64,000 nucleotides of DNA from Breoghania sp. (GTDB taxonomy: Bacteria; Pseudomonadota; Alphaproteobacteria; Rhizobiales; Stappiaceae): positions 3,348,001-3,412,000 of the forward strand of contig NZ_OY771475.1 of NCBI RefSeq assembly GCF_963674635.1, written 5' to 3'. Numbering within the stretch: the stretch's first letter is position 1; each line of letters starts with the position of its first letter. Below the pieces are notes generated by a model that saw nothing but the letters and a program-made list of their open reading frames with translations, ran no database searches and was not told where the DNA came from. Of the stretch, positions 26,087-34,329 are shown piece by piece. The position numbers were made by a program, and so were the translations under genes.

Positions 26087-27127
26087 ATGGTCGCGCTGAA
26101 GCCTGCCGAGATCGACCGTTTCATTGCCAACCCGCCGGCCACGATCGCGGTGGTGCTGGTCTATGGTCCCGATGCGGGGTTGGTGAACGAGCGGGCGAAG
26201 GCGATTGTCGAGGTCGCCGCCAAGGGCAATGATGACCCCTTCAGCCGGGTCAAGCTCGATGCCTCCGACATTGTGTCGGATCCCCAACGCCTCGTGGATG
26301 AATATCTGACGGTTCCGCTTTTCGGCGGGAAGCGCATCATCTGGGTGCGCGATGCGGGCGGAAAGAACCTCTCCAACGCGGTCGAGCCCGTCTTGAAGGC
26401 GGAAGATGGCGATGCGCTGGTCGTCATCGAGGGCGGGGATCTCAAGAAGGGCGTTGGTCTGCGCAAGCTTGTCGAAGGTGCGCGCAACGCGGCCGCGATA
26501 CCTTGCTATGCGGATGCAACGCGCGATCTTGAACGGCTGATCGACGAGGAGACCCGCGCGGCCAATCTGACGATCACGCGCGAGGCGCGTGCCGCCCTTC
26601 ATGCCTTGCTCGGTGCTGATCGTCTGGCCTCGCGCGGCGAGATCGCCAAGCTCTGCCTCTATGCGCTGGGAAAGGGCCGGGTGGAGGCGGATGACGTGGA
26701 AGCGGTGGTTGGTGATGCCTCTGCCTTCGCGCTCGATGCCCTGATCGATGCGGCGGCAGGCGGCGATCTGGCTACGCTCGATCATGGTCTCGATCGGCTC
26801 GATGCCTCGGGCCTTGACGCGTCGGTGATCGCGGGATCGGCGCTTCGCCGGTTCCAGTGGCTTGAGGCGGCTCGGGCGGAGATGGAAGCGGGCGTCTCGC
26901 CCGACGATATCGTGAAGAGGGCGCGCCCTGCGGTTTACTTCAAACGCCAGCCGCTTGTCGCACAGCACATCCGGATTTGGAGCCTGCCGCGTGTTGCCCG
27001 TGCGCTTGAAATTCTGAACGAGACGGCTTTCAAATCCCGCACCATGCCGCATCTGGCGCGCGCGCTCGTTTCCGACACGCTGCTGACGCTTGCCCGCGTG
27101 GCGCGCAGTTCAGGTGGCCGGCGCTAA
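26087..27127 (+). CDS. holA: DNA polymerase III, delta subunit
   Basis: 346 residues. MVALKPAEIDRFIANPPATIAVVLVYGPDAGLVNERAKAIV is the classic HolA opening (YGPDxGLVxE), followed by PLFGGKRIIWVRDAG, the mid-part DADRLASRGEIAKLCLYAL-like segment (LLGADRLASRGEIAKLCLY), and C-terminal SALRRFQWLEAARAEM. Delta opens the beta clamp in the loader. The start at 26087 is chosen by alignment to family N-termini; the ribosome site is weak. It is the third gene of leuS-lptE-holA, 116 nt after lptE. Confidence 0.93.
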   Translation: MVALKPAEIDRFIANPPATIAVVLVYGPDAGLVNERAKAIVEVAAKGNDDPFSRVKLDASDIVSDPQRLVDEYLTVPLFGGKRIIWVRDAGGKNLSNAVEPVLKAEDGDALVVIEGGDLKKGVGLRKLVEGARNAAAIPCYADATRDLERLIDEETRAANLTITREARAALHALLGADRLASRGEIAKLCLYALGKGRVEADDVEAVVGDASAFALDALIDAAAGGDLATLDHGLDRLDASGLDASVIAGSALRRFQWLEAARAEMEAGVSPDDIVKRARPAVYFKRQPLVAQHIRIWSLPRVARALEILNETAFKSRTMPHLARALVSDTLLTLARVARSSGGRR

Positions 27128-27161
27128 GGCGATTTATCGTTTCAGTCAGGCGGTTTGCGCT

Positions 27162-27305
27162 GTGCGTGGCCGATCCTTCGAGACGACGCTGCGCGTCTCC
27201 TCAGGATGACGTTGTGTATGTGGTTGGCATCCCGAAAAGCTATCAACACGATAACGTCATCCTGAGGAGGCCCATCAGGGCCGTCTCGAAGGATCGGCCA
27301 CGCAC
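27162..27305. repeat. 144-bp composite palindromic intergenic element
   Basis: Outer arms of 24 bp (27162-27185 and 27282-27305) are perfectly complementary and include GGCCGATCCTTCGAGACG. Two small side hairpins (ACGCTGCGCGT; GCCCATCAGGGC) follow, then inner arms of 17 bp (27197-27213 and 27253-27269; CTCCTCAGGATGACGTT). The GATCCTTCGAGACG...CTCCTCAGGATGAC pattern is a known type of dispersed repeat in rhizobia and relatives. It lies between convergent holA and the GMC gene. Confidence 0.8.
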
Positions 27306-27324
27306 TCCGGCACGCGCCTTAGAT

Positions 27325-27353
27325 GCCGGTCGGATCGCACCGATCCGACCGGC
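27325..27353. terminator. Perfect 13-bp hairpin between convergent genes
   Basis: GCCGGTCGGATCG, a 3-nt loop (cac) and CGATCCGACCGGC pair without mismatch. It is 8 nt after the GMC gene stop on the minus strand. There is no clear T-run on either side, so termination is likely but not certain. Confidence 0.5.
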
Positions 27354-27361
27354 TTCAAACC

Positions 27362-28933
27362 CTACAGCGTGCCCGACGCCATTTCGCCCGCGATGAACTC
27401 CGCCTGGCGGATGGCCAGCGAGACGATGGTGAGCGTCGGGTTTTCCGAGGCTCCCGTCGTGAACTGGCTGCCGTCGGAGACAAAGAGATTGGCGATGTCG
27501 TGGCTCTGGCCGTGCTTGTTGACCACGCCGTCGCGCGCCTTTTCGCTCATTCGGTTTGTGCCGAGATTATGTGTCGATGGGTATGGCGGCGTGGGGAAGA
27601 CCCGCGTTGCGCCCACGGCGTCGTAAAGTGCGGAACCTTGTGCATAGGCGTGGTTGCGCATGGCGATGTCGTTGGCATGGTCGGAGAAATTGACGTTCGC
27701 AACCGGCATGCCGAAGGCGTCCTTTTCTGTTGCGTGCAGGGTGACGCCATTGCTTTCCTGCGGCATGTCCTCGCCCACCAGCCACATGCCGGCCATGTTC
27801 TCATAGGCATCAAGCGCGGATGTGAAGGACCGGCCCCAGCCACCCGGATTCAGGAAGGCGGCCATGAAGGGCAGGCCCAGCGACAGGGTTTCCATCTCGT
27901 AGCCGCCGACAAAGCCGCGCGAGGGATCAAGCCGGGCCTCATCCTGGATGATCCCGGCCATGGTCGTGCCGCGATACATGTGGACCGGCTTGTCGAAGAC
28001 CGCATAGACCGACCCCGTCATGTGGCGCATGTAGTTGCGCCCGACCTGGCCCGATGAATTGGCGAGCCCGTCGGGGAACATGTTGGAGGCGGAGTTCAAA
28101 AGCATGCGCGGGCTTTCGATGGAGTTGCCTGCAACCGCCACGATGCGTGCCTTCTGGCGCTGCTCGACGCCGTTCTTGTCGGCATAGACGACACCGGTCA
28201 CCTTGCCGGACTTGTCATGCTCGATGCGCAGCACTTGCGAATTGGGGCGGACCTCCATGTGCCCGGTCGCCTCGCCCTTGGGGATTTCGGTATAGAGCGT
28301 CGACCACTTCGCGCCCCACTTGCAGCCCTGAAAGCAGAAGCCCGTCTGCTGGCAGGAATTGCGCCCGTCGCGCATCTGCGAATTGATCGCCATGCGGCCC
28401 GTGTGGCACTCGGTGTAGCCGAGCTTGTCGGCCCCGGCCTTCATGATCTTGAAGTTGTTGTTGCCGGGAAGACCGGGGATGCCATTGGTTCGCGTCACGC
28501 CCATCTTGTCTTCGGCGCGGGCGTAATAGGGCTCCATCTCAGCCAGCGTGATCGGCCAGTCTAGCAGGTTTGCGCCTTCCAGCGCGCCGTAATGGGTCAG
28601 CGCCTTGAATTCGTGCTCCTGAAATCGCAGCGATGCGCCCGCCCAGTGGGTGGTGGAGCCACCCACGGCCTTGACGATCCATGCCGGCAGGTTCGGGAAA
28701 TCCTTCGCAACCCGCCAGTCGCCCGAGGTCATGCGCTTGTCGGTCCAGGCAAGCTGCGAAAAGCTGGCCCATTCGTCATTGATGAACTCGTCATATTCGT
28801 GCCGGGCTCCGGCTTCCAGAATGACGACGTCGATGCCCTTCTGGGCGAGTTCGTTGCCGAGCGTCCCGCCGCCGGCACCCGAACCGATGATGACGACAAC
28901 GCTGTCGTCGTTCAGCTCATAGGGAGCAGCCAT
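27362..28933 (-). CDS. GMC-family FAD-dependent oxidoreductase (large subunit)
   Basis: 523 residues. N-terminal FAD-binding VVVIIGSGAGGGTLGNELAQKGIDVVILEAG, then a substrate domain with WAGASLRFQEHEFK, QTGFCFQGCKWGAKWSTLYTEIPKG (Cys-rich), GNSIESPRMLLNS, and C-terminal LGTNRMSEKARDGVVNKHGQSHDIANLFVSDGSQFTTGASENPTLTIVSLAIRQAEFI with the catalytic-region HNLGTNRM. This is the GMC subgroup seen in membrane-bound gluconate / 2-keto-gluconate / sorbitol-type dehydrogenases. The adjacent upstream gene encodes the matching small subunit. The usual third, cytochrome c subunit is not next to it. The substrate cannot be assigned. Confidence 0.87.
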   Translation of the reverse strand: MAAPYELNDDSVVVIIGSGAGGGTLGNELAQKGIDVVILEAGARHEYDEFINDEWASFSQLAWTDKRMTSGDWRVAKDFPNLPAWIVKAVGGSTTHWAGASLRFQEHEFKALTHYGALEGANLLDWPITLAEMEPYYARAEDKMGVTRTNGIPGLPGNNNFKIMKAGADKLGYTECHTGRMAINSQMRDGRNSCQQTGFCFQGCKWGAKWSTLYTEIPKGEATGHMEVRPNSQVLRIEHDKSGKVTGVVYADKNGVEQRQKARIVAVAGNSIESPRMLLNSASNMFPDGLANSSGQVGRNYMRHMTGSVYAVFDKPVHMYRGTTMAGIIQDEARLDPSRGFVGGYEMETLSLGLPFMAAFLNPGGWGRSFTSALDAYENMAGMWLVGEDMPQESNGVTLHATEKDAFGMPVANVNFSDHANDIAMRNHAYAQGSALYDAVGATRVFPTPPYPSTHNLGTNRMSEKARDGVVNKHGQSHDIANLFVSDGSQFTTGASENPTLTIVSLAIRQAEFIAGEMASGTL

Positions 28934-28990
28934 GGTGTTTCCTCCAGTATCGCGTTTGTTCTTTTGGGCGTTCGGGCCTTTGGGCCGCGC

Positions 28991-29557
28991 CTAGAGCCAG
29001 TCGATGTCGTCGAAGCCGCGGTCGATGTAACCGCCCTTGGAGTAGGACTCGCCTTCGTATCCAAAGAGCGGCCAGATCTCCTTCTGGTTGTAGAGCGAGA
29101 CGACAAGACCTCCGCGTATGGTCTGGAAGAAGGGGCTGTCTTCGATCTGGTTCAGGACAGCGACGCGCTGTTCCTCCCAGCCGAGGTTGCGATAGCCGGT
29201 GCCCCCGGCGCGCTGATCGAGATCGCCGATGCCGCTTTCGATGAGGTCACGATAGCTCTCATCGGAAGCCGCTTTCTCGTCATGGCCTTTCACGGCGATG
29301 GCGTAGAAGCGGTCGGCAACGTTGTCGTGGGGGTAGATATCCCGGGCCATCTGAATCAGCGTGGCCATGGTTTCGGGCTTGAGCGAGGTGGTCTCTAACC
29401 CCCAGGCCTGGCTGGGGCAGATCACAGCGCGACCGGAGACCAGCAAGAGCGCGCCAAGGCCGGTTGCGGCCGTGCCGCGCAGCAGCGTACGGCGGGTGAG
29501 ACCCGCACATGCATCATCTTTCGGGCGCGTGCGCCCTTTCGCGTCGATGGATGACAT
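28991..29557 (-). CDS. Gluconate 2-dehydrogenase subunit 3-like protein, Tat-exported
   Basis: 188 residues. A Tat signal (LTRRTLLRGTAATGLGALLLV, twin Arg at about residues 22-23) leads into a Gluconate_2-dh3 domain with METMATLIQMARDIYPHD-like opening (LKPETMATLIQMARDIYPHD), QRVAVLNQIEDSPFFQTIRGGLVVSLYNQKEIWPLFGYEGESYSKGGYIDRGFDDIDWL. The family is the small helper subunit that carries the flavoprotein through the Tat pathway. ATG 29557 follows GGGAGGAAAGAC. It precedes the GMC gene by 57 nt in the same direction, so the two form an operon. Confidence 0.85.
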   Translation of the reverse strand: MSSIDAKGRTRPKDDACAGLTRRTLLRGTAATGLGALLLVSGRAVICPSQAWGLETTSLKPETMATLIQMARDIYPHDNVADRFYAIAVKGHDEKAASDESYRDLIESGIGDLDQRAGGTGYRNLGWEEQRVAVLNQIEDSPFFQTIRGGLVVSLYNQKEIWPLFGYEGESYSKGGYIDRGFDDIDWL

Positions 29558-29621
29558 TGTCTTTCCTCCCATTTCCAAAAACCGGCGCCGCCGCGTTCTC
29601 CCAAACGCGACGGCGACGGGC

Positions 29622-30017
29622 TTAGCGGTATCGACCGTGCTTCTGCAGCACCTCGATCTTGTAGCCGTCCGGGTCTTCAACGAAGAAGAAGCGGGCCATC
29701 AGCGATCCGTCGCGATGGAATTCCTTGATATCACGCGGCGCGAGGCCGAGCTCTGCGAAGCGGGCATGTTCGCCATCGAGATCCTCGACGCAAAAGGCGA
29801 CGTGGCCATAGCCGTCACCCAGATCGTAGGGGGCGCTGCGCCCCTTATTGACCGTCAGTTCGACCTCGAAGTCGGCCTCGGCATTGCGCAGATAGACAAG
29901 CGTGAAGTCGTCGAAATCGTAGCGGTCGGCCACGTCCAGGCCGAAGGCCTTTGAATAGAAGTCGATGGAGCGGGTCTCTTCGAGAACGCGGATCATCATG
30001 TGAATGGCTTTTGCCAC
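29622..30017 (-). CDS. gloA: Lactoylglutathione lyase (glyoxalase I, VOC family)
   Basis: 131 residues from a GTG start at 30017 that has GGAGGCTATCC before it. The metal ligands of glyoxalase I are recognisable: His in AIHMMIRV, Glu in EVELTVNKG, His in GYGHVAFCV and Glu in YKIEVLQK; LEETRSIDFYSKAFGLDV is also typical. The enzyme turns the methylglyoxal-glutathione adduct into S-lactoylglutathione. A longer in-frame extension upstream is Arg/Pro/Ser-rich and not conserved. It is 64 nt upstream of the Tat-exported subunit gene, in the same direction. Confidence 0.9.
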   Translation of the reverse strand: MAKAIHMMIRVLEETRSIDFYSKAFGLDVADRYDFDDFTLVYLRNAEADFEVELTVNKGRSAPYDLGDGYGHVAFCVEDLDGEHARFAELGLAPRDIKEFHRDGSLMARFFFVEDPDGYKIEVLQKHGRYR

Positions 30018-30185
30018 GGATAGCCTCCGTTTGTTGTCCTGATGCCGACGGTGAGACGGCGTTTGAGAATGAGTATGGGGGCGCTGTCGGGAAAGTGGTG
30101 GCAGTTGACTACCACGCCAAAAACTTGCGACGGGGTTGGCCATGGAGAAGTTGTTAGAGCGAAGCTATTCGGCGAAGTTGTCAGC

Positions 30186-30236
30186 GCGAGGCAGGCAGGG
30201 CAAGGCCCGAGGCGGGCAGGGCAAGGCGCGAGGGGG
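30186..30236. repeat. Two-and-a-half copies of a 21-bp GC-rich tandem repeat
   Basis: Copies at 30186-30206 and 30207-30227 share GAGGCNGGCAGGGCAAGGC, with a partial third copy to 30236. They lie in the spacer between gloA and the ribbon-helix-helix gene. No function is visible. Confidence 0.6.
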
Positions 30237-30338
30237 TGATAGAGCTTCTCCAAAAGCACGGTTGCGCCCCGGCCTGTGAGCGCGAATACTAGCGGATCCG
30301 CGGCTCGGGAACCCGCGGCAAAGGGGAGAAAACGCAAA

Positions 30339-30641
30339 ATGTGCAGGGTATTTGCAGGGCAGGACCCGGCCGGGTATCGGCAGATCAACCGCTCGGTCCG
30401 CATTGCCGGCCATTCCACCAGCATTCAGCTTGAGGCGACCTTCTGGGACTTGCTTGACGAAATCGCCGCGGGCCAGGGGCTCACCACGCCGAAATTTCTC
30501 TCCCAGCTCTATGACGAAGCGATCGAGATCAACGGCACGATCCCGAATTTCGCCTCCATGCTGCGCACCACCTGCGCACTCTACCTGAAGGGCGCGAGCC
30601 CCGAGCGGGAAGAGCTGGAAGCCCTGAAGAAGATCGCCTGA
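30339..30641 (+). CDS. Ribbon-helix-helix domain protein (RHH_4 type)
   Basis: 100 residues. MCRVFAGQDPAGYRQINRSVRIAGHSTSIQLEATFWDLLDEIAAGQGLTTPKFLSQLYDEA fits the alphaproteobacterial RHH_4 family (older records call some members aryl-sulphate sulphotransferase, without support). The beta strand is SVRIAGHSTSIQLE and two helices follow, as in small DNA-binding RHH dimers. The start at MCRVF (30339) agrees with family N-termini and has AAGGGGAGA before it; a GTG start 63 nt upstream is possible. The target is unknown. It is followed by the TIR-LRR gene in the same direction, 124 nt on. Confidence 0.82.
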   Translation: MCRVFAGQDPAGYRQINRSVRIAGHSTSIQLEATFWDLLDEIAAGQGLTTPKFLSQLYDEAIEINGTIPNFASMLRTTCALYLKGASPEREELEALKKIA

Positions 30642-30765
30642 CGCGGCAGGCAACATCTCGGTAAGCATTTCATTCAGCCGCATCTCTCGATGCTCGGGTT
30701 TTGTTTAGGTGTAACTACGTGCGCACCGATTGTGCGAATCCCTGCGGCATGCCATGTTTTGCCTC

Positions 30766-33036
30766 ATGGGGGACCTGAGACTTTTCATCAGTTATTGCCA
30801 CAAGGATCGCGCCGCGCTGGAGCGGCTGCTGACTCACCTGAAACCGGATCTCGACCACTTTCGCATAGATGTGTGGTTCGATGACCGACTGACGGCTGGC
30901 ACACAATGGGACGACACCATCCGCCGCGAGATCCAGCGCGCGGATCTTTTTCTTCTGTTGCTCTCGCCGGATTTTCTCGCCTCCTCCTACATCATGGATA
31001 CCGAATGGCCGGAGATCGAGCGGGCGCGTCAATCGCGCGATGCCTTCGTGGCTCCGGTTCTGGCCAAGAAGTGCAGCTTCAAGCGCCGTTTCGGCGCGCT
31101 GCATGTTCGCCCGCAGGATGGCAACGGCAACCTCAAGGCCATCGCCGCATGGAAGCCGCAGGATGAGGGGCATTACAGGGCCGCGCAGCAGCTTTCCGCC
31201 GACATTCACCAATGGCGGAACAAGCCACCGGAAGGTACGAACGACCCCGGCGGTCTGCGGTTGGTCGCCACCCCTGACGGCTACGACCTCGTTGAAACGC
31301 CGCCGTCACGCCACGAGCGTGAAGATCCGCTCAATCGCACCCTGCACGAGGAGTTGAAGCGAAACGCTGAAGCCCTGGCGAAGCGCGCGCAACGCAGTCT
31401 CGGCAATACCCATCCCCGCCTTGCAGGTGTCGTCTCCGGTCTACGGGAGGTCATTGCCGAGGATCTGGCGGATATCGACGTGCCGCTTTTGTGGACCCGC
31501 GCGCGCGCTCTGCAACAGTATGCCGAGGCTTTCGCCGCGCCGGACCAGCGGGCCATGACCGAGCCGCTGGAGCCGGAAGATCAGGCGCAGACCGCCGCAC
31601 TGGCCAGTGAGGCGATGTTCTTCGCCGATGGCTTTGCGGAAGGTCGGCGCTTGAAGGCGCGGGTGCGCGCGCAGGAGGCCGAACAGGACCCGGCAGAAAC
31701 CCTGGAGGCGACACGCGATACACTGAAGGGACTACTGGAAACGCCGGACCTCCTGACCGAGCGGGCCGAGGCGCGGGTCAAGGCGTTGAGCGGGGAAGCA
31801 GAGGCGACAGCGCCGGAAAATATCGAGGCGGTCGCGTCCGTTGCGGTTCAGACGGAAGGCGCGGTCGGCTCGCTTGCCCGTACGCTCGCGGCAGCGGTGG
31901 CGAGTGTCGGCAGAGCGGCCAATAATGGCGTCAAGGCCGTTGGCGATTACTGCTCCGTCGCGGCGTTGGCTCTCGCACTCTCGGGCCAGCCGACGGCGGG
32001 GACGATCGAGGCCACGCAACGGTTTCTGGCGACCTATTCACGTCCTGTGATGCGTCTGGCGCGCGACAATGCCATCCTGCGTCGTCTGTCGCTCTGGGCA
32101 GCGGACTATGCGCGCGACGAGTTGCCCGGTCCTGCGCCGGACAAGGGGCTTCCGCCCGGCGTGCCGGGGCGGAAGCGAGAGGACGACGAGGAAATTCCGG
32201 AGGATGTCGAGGATCGGGCAAGAGAAATGATTCTCGCTGGCCAAGCGCCACCAGAGGCTTGGGTGCCGCATATTCGGGAGTTGTTTTTTAGAACCAACGA
32301 TCTGATTGACCTTACTTTGTTATCCGGCTTGACGGCCCTCCAGTCGCTCCATCTCTCCCACACGGAGGTCACGGATCTCACGCCTCTGGCTGGCTTGGCA
32401 GCCCTCCAGTCGCTCGGTCTCTCCGGTACGCAGGTCACGGATCTCGCGCCTGTGGCTGGCTTGACGGCCCTCCAGTCGCTCTATCTCTCCCATACGCAGG
32501 TCACAGATCTCTCGCCTGTGGCTGGCTTGACGGCTCTTCAGTGGCTCGATCTCTCCGAGACGCAGGTTACGGATCTCACGCCTCTGACTGGCTTGACTGC
32601 CCTCCAGTCGCTCGGTCTCTCTGCTACGGAGGTTACGGATCTTACGCCTCTGGCTGGCTTGACGGCTCTTGAGACGCTTTGGCTCTCCGGCACGCAGGTC
32701 TCGGATATAGCAGCCCTTGCCGGTCTGACTGCGCTTGAGACGCTCGATATCTCCCTCACGCAGGTCACAGATCTCGCGCCTCTGGCTGGCTTGACGGCTC
32801 TTCAGTCACTCGACGTCGAAGGCTGTGTGATCCGGCGGTTGCCAAGCGCAATGCCGCAAGGCTTGCGGCAACTCAATCTCCAGAGGGTCAGATGGCCGAT
32901 GGATCGGCCCTTGCCCGATGTGCCGAACCGTATCGATCCGGACGGAACAGTGCATGAAATGGAACCAGCCTCCCGCCTCTTCAAATTCTGGAAACGTCGT
33001 CTCATACGCGGTAGCGGGCCTGAAAATGCTGCCTGA
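30766..33036 (+). CDS. TIR-domain protein with C-terminal leucine-rich repeats
   Basis: 756 residues in three parts. An N-terminal TIR domain (about 4-155) has LRLFISYCHKD, VWFDDRLTAGTQW, EIQRADLFLLLLSPDFLASSYIMDTEWPEIERA, where E80 aligns with the catalytic glutamate of NAD-cleaving TIRs. A helical, Ala/Glu-rich middle (about 180-500) shows no known NTPase motif. The C-terminus (517-692) has eight 22-residue leucine-rich repeats of the form LTALQSLxLSxTxVTDL. TIR domains in bacteria act as NADases or signal producers in anti-phage defence or as effectors; LRRs bind proteins. A single-protein TIR-LRR sensor is therefore plausible but is inference. The start is not firm: ATG 30754 and 30766 are both possible and neither has a good ribosome site; 30766 fits family starts. 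No phage-defence neighbours are present. Confidence 0.85.
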   Translation: MGDLRLFISYCHKDRAALERLLTHLKPDLDHFRIDVWFDDRLTAGTQWDDTIRREIQRADLFLLLLSPDFLASSYIMDTEWPEIERARQSRDAFVAPVLAKKCSFKRRFGALHVRPQDGNGNLKAIAAWKPQDEGHYRAAQQLSADIHQWRNKPPEGTNDPGGLRLVATPDGYDLVETPPSRHEREDPLNRTLHEELKRNAEALAKRAQRSLGNTHPRLAGVVSGLREVIAEDLADIDVPLLWTRARALQQYAEAFAAPDQRAMTEPLEPEDQAQTAALASEAMFFADGFAEGRRLKARVRAQEAEQDPAETLEATRDTLKGLLETPDLLTERAEARVKALSGEAEATAPENIEAVASVAVQTEGAVGSLARTLAAAVASVGRAANNGVKAVGDYCSVAALALALSGQPTAGTIEATQRFLATYSRPVMRLARDNAILRRLSLWAADYARDELPGPAPDKGLPPGVPGRKREDDEEIPEDVEDRAREMILAGQAPPEAWVPHIRELFFRTNDLIDLTLLSGLTALQSLHLSHTEVTDLTPLAGLAALQSLGLSGTQVTDLAPVAGLTALQSLYLSHTQVTDLSPVAGLTALQWLDLSETQVTDLTPLTGLTALQSLGLSATEVTDLTPLAGLTALETLWLSGTQVSDIAALAGLTALETLDISLTQVTDLAPLAGLTALQSLDVEGCVIRRLPSAMPQGLRQLNLQRVRWPMDRPLPDVPNRIDPDGTVHEMEPASRLFKFWKRRLIRGSGPENAA
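32314..32841 (+). repeat. Eight 66-bp tandem repeats coding for the LRR array
   Basis: 528 nt made of eight in-frame 66-bp units, with long near-identical stretches such as GGCTTGACGGCCCTCCAGTC between units. The last unit drifts (GCVIRRL). Repeat number could change by slippage or recombination without breaking the frame. Confidence 0.9.
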
Positions 33037-33150
33037 GCCGCACCCGCTGCGCCCTTCTTCCCCCGTTCCCAAACACCAGCAGCATCATTAAAACCAAAGC
33101 CCGACGCCCATTTGGCTGGCGGACAGTTCGAACGTCCGGGAGGACCACTC

Positions 33151-34326
33151 ATGCTCACCACCATTTCCGGCTTCGACCGTATCGGCGAGGAAAACGCCTT
33201 CGCCGTTTTGGCGCGCGCAACTGAGCTTGCGGGTGAAGGCAAGGACATCATCAATCTCGGCATCGGCCAGCCGGATTTTTCCACGCCCGATCACATCGTG
33301 GAAGCGGCCGTGAAGGCGCTGCGGGATGGGCATCACGGCTATACGCCCGCAACCGGCATCGCGCCCTTGCGCGAGGCCGTGGCCGCGGATCTCTTGAAGC
33401 GCACGGGGGCGGAGGTGTCGCCTGAGCGGGTGATCATCGTTCCCGGCGGCAAGGTCACCATGTTTGCCGCGATCCTGATGTTCGGAGAGCCGGGCGCGGA
33501 GATCCTCTATCCCGATCCGGGCTTTCCGATCTATCGCTCGATGATCGAGTTCACGGGCGCCACGCCCGTTCCCGTGCCGATCCGCGAGGAAAACGGCTTT
33601 GCCTTTTCCGCCGATGAACTTCTCGGGCTCATCACCGACAAGACCCGGCTGGTGATCGTCAATTCGCCCGCCAATCCGTGTGGCGGCGTGACGCCCAAGG
33701 CGGAGATCGACACGTTGGTTGCGGGCCTTGAGCGCCACCCCCATGTCGCCATCATGTCGGACGAGATCTACGGCCAGATGACCTATGACGGCGAGGCGCA
33801 TGTCTCGCTTTTGAGCTATCCGGAAATCCGCGACCGGCTGATCCTGCTCGATGGCTGGTCGAAGACCTACGCCATGACCGGCTGGCGGCTCGGCTATTCG
33901 CTCTGGCCGGATGCGCTTTACGACAAGGTGCGCAAGCTGGCGGTCAATGCGTGGTCCTGCGTGAACGCGCCGACGCAATATGCCGGCCTTGCCGCGCTCA
34001 CCGGTCCGCAGGATGCGGTCCGTGAGATGGTTGCGGAATTCGATGCCCGGCGGAAGCTGGTGGTCGACGGGCTCAACGCCATCGAGGGCATCAGCTGCAT
34101 CCTGCCCAAGGGCGCCTTCTATGCGTTTCCCAACATCAAGGCGACGGGCTGGCAGGCCAAGAAACTCGCTTCCGTATTGCTGGAAGAGGCGGGCGTGGCG
34201 CTGATCGGCGGGCCGGATTTCGGCACTCTGGGCGAGGGCTATGTGCGCGTTTCCTACGCCAATTCGCGCGAGAATATCTCGCAGGCGCTGGCGCGCATCG
34301 AGGCGTTTCTCGCCAGGGGCGGCTGA
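33151..34326 (+). CDS. Class I/II PLP-dependent aminotransferase
   Basis: 391 residues. NLGIGQPDFSTPDHIVEAAVKALRDGHHGYTPATGIAPLREAVA, the AspAT-type core VNSPANPCGG, SDEIYGQMTYDG and the PLP-lysine segment LDGWSKTYAMTGWRLGY (Lys in WSKT), then a C-terminal KGAFYAFPNI and GEGYVRVSYA. A fold-type I aminotransferase close to aspartate/alanine or aromatic enzymes; the substrate is not predictable. Start 33151 is preferred because GGGAGGA lies just before; an earlier in-frame ATG adds 13 unconserved residues. It stands alone, convergent with the YeiH gene (3-nt gap). Confidence 0.9.
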   Translation: MLTTISGFDRIGEENAFAVLARATELAGEGKDIINLGIGQPDFSTPDHIVEAAVKALRDGHHGYTPATGIAPLREAVAADLLKRTGAEVSPERVIIVPGGKVTMFAAILMFGEPGAEILYPDPGFPIYRSMIEFTGATPVPVPIREENGFAFSADELLGLITDKTRLVIVNSPANPCGGVTPKAEIDTLVAGLERHPHVAIMSDEIYGQMTYDGEAHVSLLSYPEIRDRLILLDGWSKTYAMTGWRLGYSLWPDALYDKVRKLAVNAWSCVNAPTQYAGLAALTGPQDAVREMVAEFDARRKLVVDGLNAIEGISCILPKGAFYAFPNIKATGWQAKKLASVLLEEAGVALIGGPDFGTLGEGYVRVSYANSRENISQALARIEAFLARGG

Positions 34327-34329
34327 GCG

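Noticed and set aside
32314..32841. Regular 66-bp repeats taken at first sight as a CRISPR-like array
   Set aside because: No spacers; the repeats are in frame and code for LRRs.
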